Shown piece by piece: positions 61,385 through 64,000 of a DNA stretch of 64,000 nt (position 1 is the first letter of the stretch; every line of letters begins with the position of its first letter). This DNA comes from Pogonophryne albipinna (taxonomy: Eukaryota; Chordata; Actinopteri; Perciformes; Artedidraconidae). Under the pieces are notes generated by a model. The model was given only the letters and a program-made list of their open reading frames with translations. It ran no database searches and was not told the origin of the DNA. The stretch covers positions 8,269,710 to 8,333,709 of the forward strand of contig CM053256.1 in assembly GCA_028583405.1 (NCBI GenBank), given 5' to 3'. The position numbers were made by a program, and so were the translations under genes.

Positions 61385-61979
61385 GTAAGTTTATTTAGAA
61401 AACAGGGACTATCAGTCACAAAGGTACTGTAGAATAGCTTTAGCAGGCAGCATGCAGGCTCTGTATCAAAGGGCCGATCCACAGTGAACAAGTCTTGATA
61501 AATCACAACACCCGTTTTCAGACGTCACTTAATTTGTGCAATTTTATCAAAGTCCCATTTATCCAGATACTTTCAAGACATTAGCGAACTAAGCGTGTGC
61601 TAAGGACCTTCAAAAATGCTCAAAATGTCAAACCAGAGTTTCAGTATGCTCAACACATATGCTCACATTTGCAAAGGGTTTTAAAGGGTAAGGTTTTAGT
61701 GTTAATGCATGTGTTAAATGCTTTCGCTTCAATTAAGCAGGACTCTTTTCTTTTTTTCTTTTTTTTTTGGAAGCATGTAAAAACATTTAAAGATTTCTTC
61801 TTCAAAGTGACCTAGGATTAGTAATTGACATGGTTATGTTTTGGGTAAAATATTCCTTTATGCACTGTCAACCCCCACCAGGGCCAACTGGGATTTATGT
61901 TTTGTTCTGGTTTTCCTCCCCAACAAAAATACGTACATGCAATTTGTTCGACAACGACATGCATGATGTGTATTGACAC
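61385..61979 (+). other. grwd1 intron 5, left part
   Basis: AT-rich sequence directly after exon 5 with a poly-T tract at 61747-61772. No exon or mobile element that I can support. Confidence 0.5.
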
Positions 61980-62228
61980 CAGTGGCGAACCGTGTCTATC
62001 ACAACTGGACCTTCTGTAGACACACCCCCCCCCCCCGGCATTATAATGTCCGTATTTTCACTGAATTGTCGTCTTGAAAAGGGTACTCACAACAATTCCG
62101 CAACAACTTCATCTTCACCTGTTGCACTTGTCATTTCAACGTTAAAAACAATAAAACGGCATGAATTGCTTCGTCGCATTCATCTAGATCCTCTGTCTCG
62201 AGACAGTTAACTAGCGGGCCTTCTAGAG
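61980..62228. mobile_element. hAT-like terminal fragment in grwd1 intron 5
   Basis: Begins CAGTGGCGAACCGTG, closely matching the terminus CAGTGGCGAGCCGT of the hAT at 28535. No right terminus is seen, so it is a fragment, cut off by the next element. Confidence 0.6.
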
Positions 62229-62700
62229 CAGGGGTTCCCAACCCCCGGTCCGCGGACTGGTACCGGGCTGCGGAGGTGTTACTGCCGGGCCGCGAAATAG
62301 CTGTGAGTTTATTGTAATATTTGCAGAATTATAAATATATAAAAATATTTTATCATATTTTTTTCAAAAAGTGTTTAATGTTCGCACCTATACCAGTCAT
62401 ATTATTTCATCCAGTAGCCTAGTTAATCTTTCACCAGATAACCGTTGAAAATGGCTTTTATGATGTTCCGAGGGATTCGGCGGCTCAGCCTGGTCTCAGC
62501 CTCTTGTGCGCACGCGCCAAGTAGGAAGAGGAGCGCACAGGAGACAACCGTTTAATTGCAGACTGTTATGTTGATGTGGGGAAATGGCAGTGCATACATT
62601 ATTTGAGATATATTTCAAACTCGGACTTCATTTTAAGGACATGTCGGCCAGGGGTGTCGAGCTATATGTAAATTTTATTAGCTTTTCTTTTTAATGACTG
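62229..62700. mobile_element. hAT-Charlie-like fragment in grwd1 intron 5
   Basis: Starts CAGGGGTTCCCAACCCCCGG directly after TTCTAGAG, the terminus and preferred target (TCTAGA) of Charlie-type hATs. The right terminus is not visible and the sequence runs into a LINE tail. Boundaries approximate. Confidence 0.6.
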
Positions 62701-62724
62701 ATTTTAAATGCCATTTCTTTCATT

Positions 62725-62795
62725 TTTTTGTAAAGCACTTTGAATTGCCTTGTGTTGAAAAGTGCTATATAAATAAACTTGCCTTGCCTTTGTTT
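62725..62795 (+). mobile_element. L2-type LINE 3' tail in grwd1 intron 5
   Basis: TTGTAAAGCACTTTGAATTG followed by a GCTATATAAATAAACTTGCC tail is the inverted counterpart of the minus-strand L2 end at 15228-15290. Only the 3' tail is left. Confidence 0.75.
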
Positions 62796-64000
62796 AAGCA
62801 CCGGATTGGCAAAACAGGAGAGTAAACCAGTCTGCCTTGATCTATGAATTCATGTCCGGGACTCTCACGGTATCTGCTGCCCGCAGACCCGGCGGCAGAC
62901 ATACATCTCTGGGCGGGCATTTGATTTACCAGGGCGGGCCCACCACGACACTTACATTTCCCAGGAAATCGGAATTGTCAACGGGGGGGGGGGCTGTTAG
63001 ATGCTCGCGATTTGTCAACGGGGGGGGAGGAGGGAGGCGCTCGTGAATTGTTGAAAGAAAGGGGTTTTAGGTTGCCATAAGGCTGTTGACGGTCTTATGT
63101 ATCCATTGGTTGGTTTTGTGGCACATTTGTAACGCTGTGCCAACTTGGGCAAGCACCCAGGCAAACTTGAGCGCAAACAGGGTGGAGAGGTGGAGTGAGG
63201 TTGAGCGATGGAGAGAAAGAGAGAGATTGAGCGAGGCAGAGAGCGTGTGCAGCGGTCTGCTTGCGCACAGAGCAGGAGTTTGTGAGAGAGCCGGCTTGAG
63301 AGTAAATTTCTCTTCAAAATATAATTGATTGCCAGCTGACTTGCTTGCTCGTTGGTAACGTAGGCCTAACTGATTTCTTCTAAAATAGTGCCTGCATCTG
63401 GCGCTGAGTTGCCATATTCCTTTCGTGAACCACAAGCAAGAGTAAACTAACTGACAGGCTGCTGTGCCGCATCTCACTCAAAAACCCACACGACTCAACC
63501 CAGCGAAAAACCAGTCTAATAAAACAATAAAAATGTGGTATTCAGCCCTGATTAAAACAGCGGGCCCAAATCCTGGATGGGCGGGTCCATGGGGCCGGGT
63601 CTGGCCGGGTCTGGCTGCCCGCAGCTGTTTTATAGAGGGAAAACCTCCTTCATGAAATGGCTGCAGCATCAGGAGGCAGCGGGACGTATACTCCGCCTCT
63701 GAGAAGTGCAGCACCAGCGCGCCGAGAGCTGTGCCTTTTTACGCACCGCCTTCACTGTGTTTACTTTCATCAGAACAGCGAGTGACTGTGCAGGCTGCTT
63801 TGTGTTAACCACACACATCTCTACACACATCTCTACACACATCAAACTGCCCACATCAAACTGCCCGATTACCCCCCCTTTTATTAGTTTTATGAAGGAG
63901 ATGTCTAGTCACCAAGGCGCATGATGTGTGTGCTCTGCTCAGCTCTGTGTTTGTGTCTGTCCGACACCGGCATTTGTTTTCAAATGACCATGGACAGTAA
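62796..64000. other. grwd1 intron 5, right part to window end
   Basis: GC-richer, repetitive-looking sequence with two G runs (62983-62993, 63020-63027) and short tandem ACACATCTCT copies near 63813-63840. The next grwd1 exon (the WD repeats) is not in the window. I see no other gene. Confidence 0.4.

Overview
The window is vertebrate nuclear DNA, most probably from a ray-finned fish. The evidence is multi-exon genes with GT-AG introns, protein sequences closest to vertebrate families, teleost-style LINE/hAT/MITE repeats, and very long (CA)n/(TG)n microsatellites. I built all gene models by hand from splice consensus, reading phase and remembered family sequences. No search was run.

Layout, left to right: ube2s (minus, only the first two exons in the window); josd2 (plus, complete, 4 coding exons); ttyh1, a tweety-family anion channel (minus, complete, 14 coding exons over 24 kb plus a 5' non-coding exon near 36.5 kb); leng9 (minus, complete, 7 coding exons); flcn, folliculin (plus, complete, 11 coding exons), head-to-head with leng9 across a compact shared promoter; a small secreted or membrane-attached four-helix cytokine of the SCF/CSF1/FLT3-ligand family (plus, 5 coding exons), best read as teleost flt3lg; and grwd1 (plus, first five coding exons, running off the right edge). 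Orthologues of ube2s, josd2, ttyh1, leng9, FLT3LG and grwd1 all lie on human 19q13.3-q13.4, so the block is a conserved synteny segment. The exception is FLCN, which is on 17p in human. This synteny is the main support for naming the cytokine and for choosing ttyh1 among the tweety paralogues.

Mobile DNA is concentrated in the ttyh1 introns. Intron 4 holds a five-level nest: a minus-strand L2-type LINE, interrupted by a plus-strand LINE, interrupted by a hAT-like transposon with a perfect 8-bp target duplication, interrupted by a second hAT-like transposon with its own perfect 8-bp duplication, which carries a TTAA-flanked MITE. Intron 3 holds a third LINE with a YADD reverse-transcriptase box. 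Intron 2 holds another hAT with an intact 8-bp duplication and a second copy of the same MITE, this one containing a 65-nt near-perfect palindrome. A TTAA-flanked MITE sits in flcn intron 9, and grwd1 intron 5 is packed with transposon fragments.

The genes are unrelated in function. They cover anaphase-promoting-complex ubiquitination (ube2s), deubiquitination (josd2), anion transport or membrane scaffolding (ttyh1), RNA-end chemistry (leng9), nutrient signalling at the lysosome (flcn), haematopoietic cytokine signalling (flt3lg-like) and ribosome biogenesis (grwd1). The points most worth following up are the cytokine with its GPI-like tail, the PPxY motif of ttyh1 split across an alternatively usable splice junction, the CA/TG tracts placed against ttyh1 splice sites, the CLEAR-like box in the leng9/flcn promoter, and the transposon nest.
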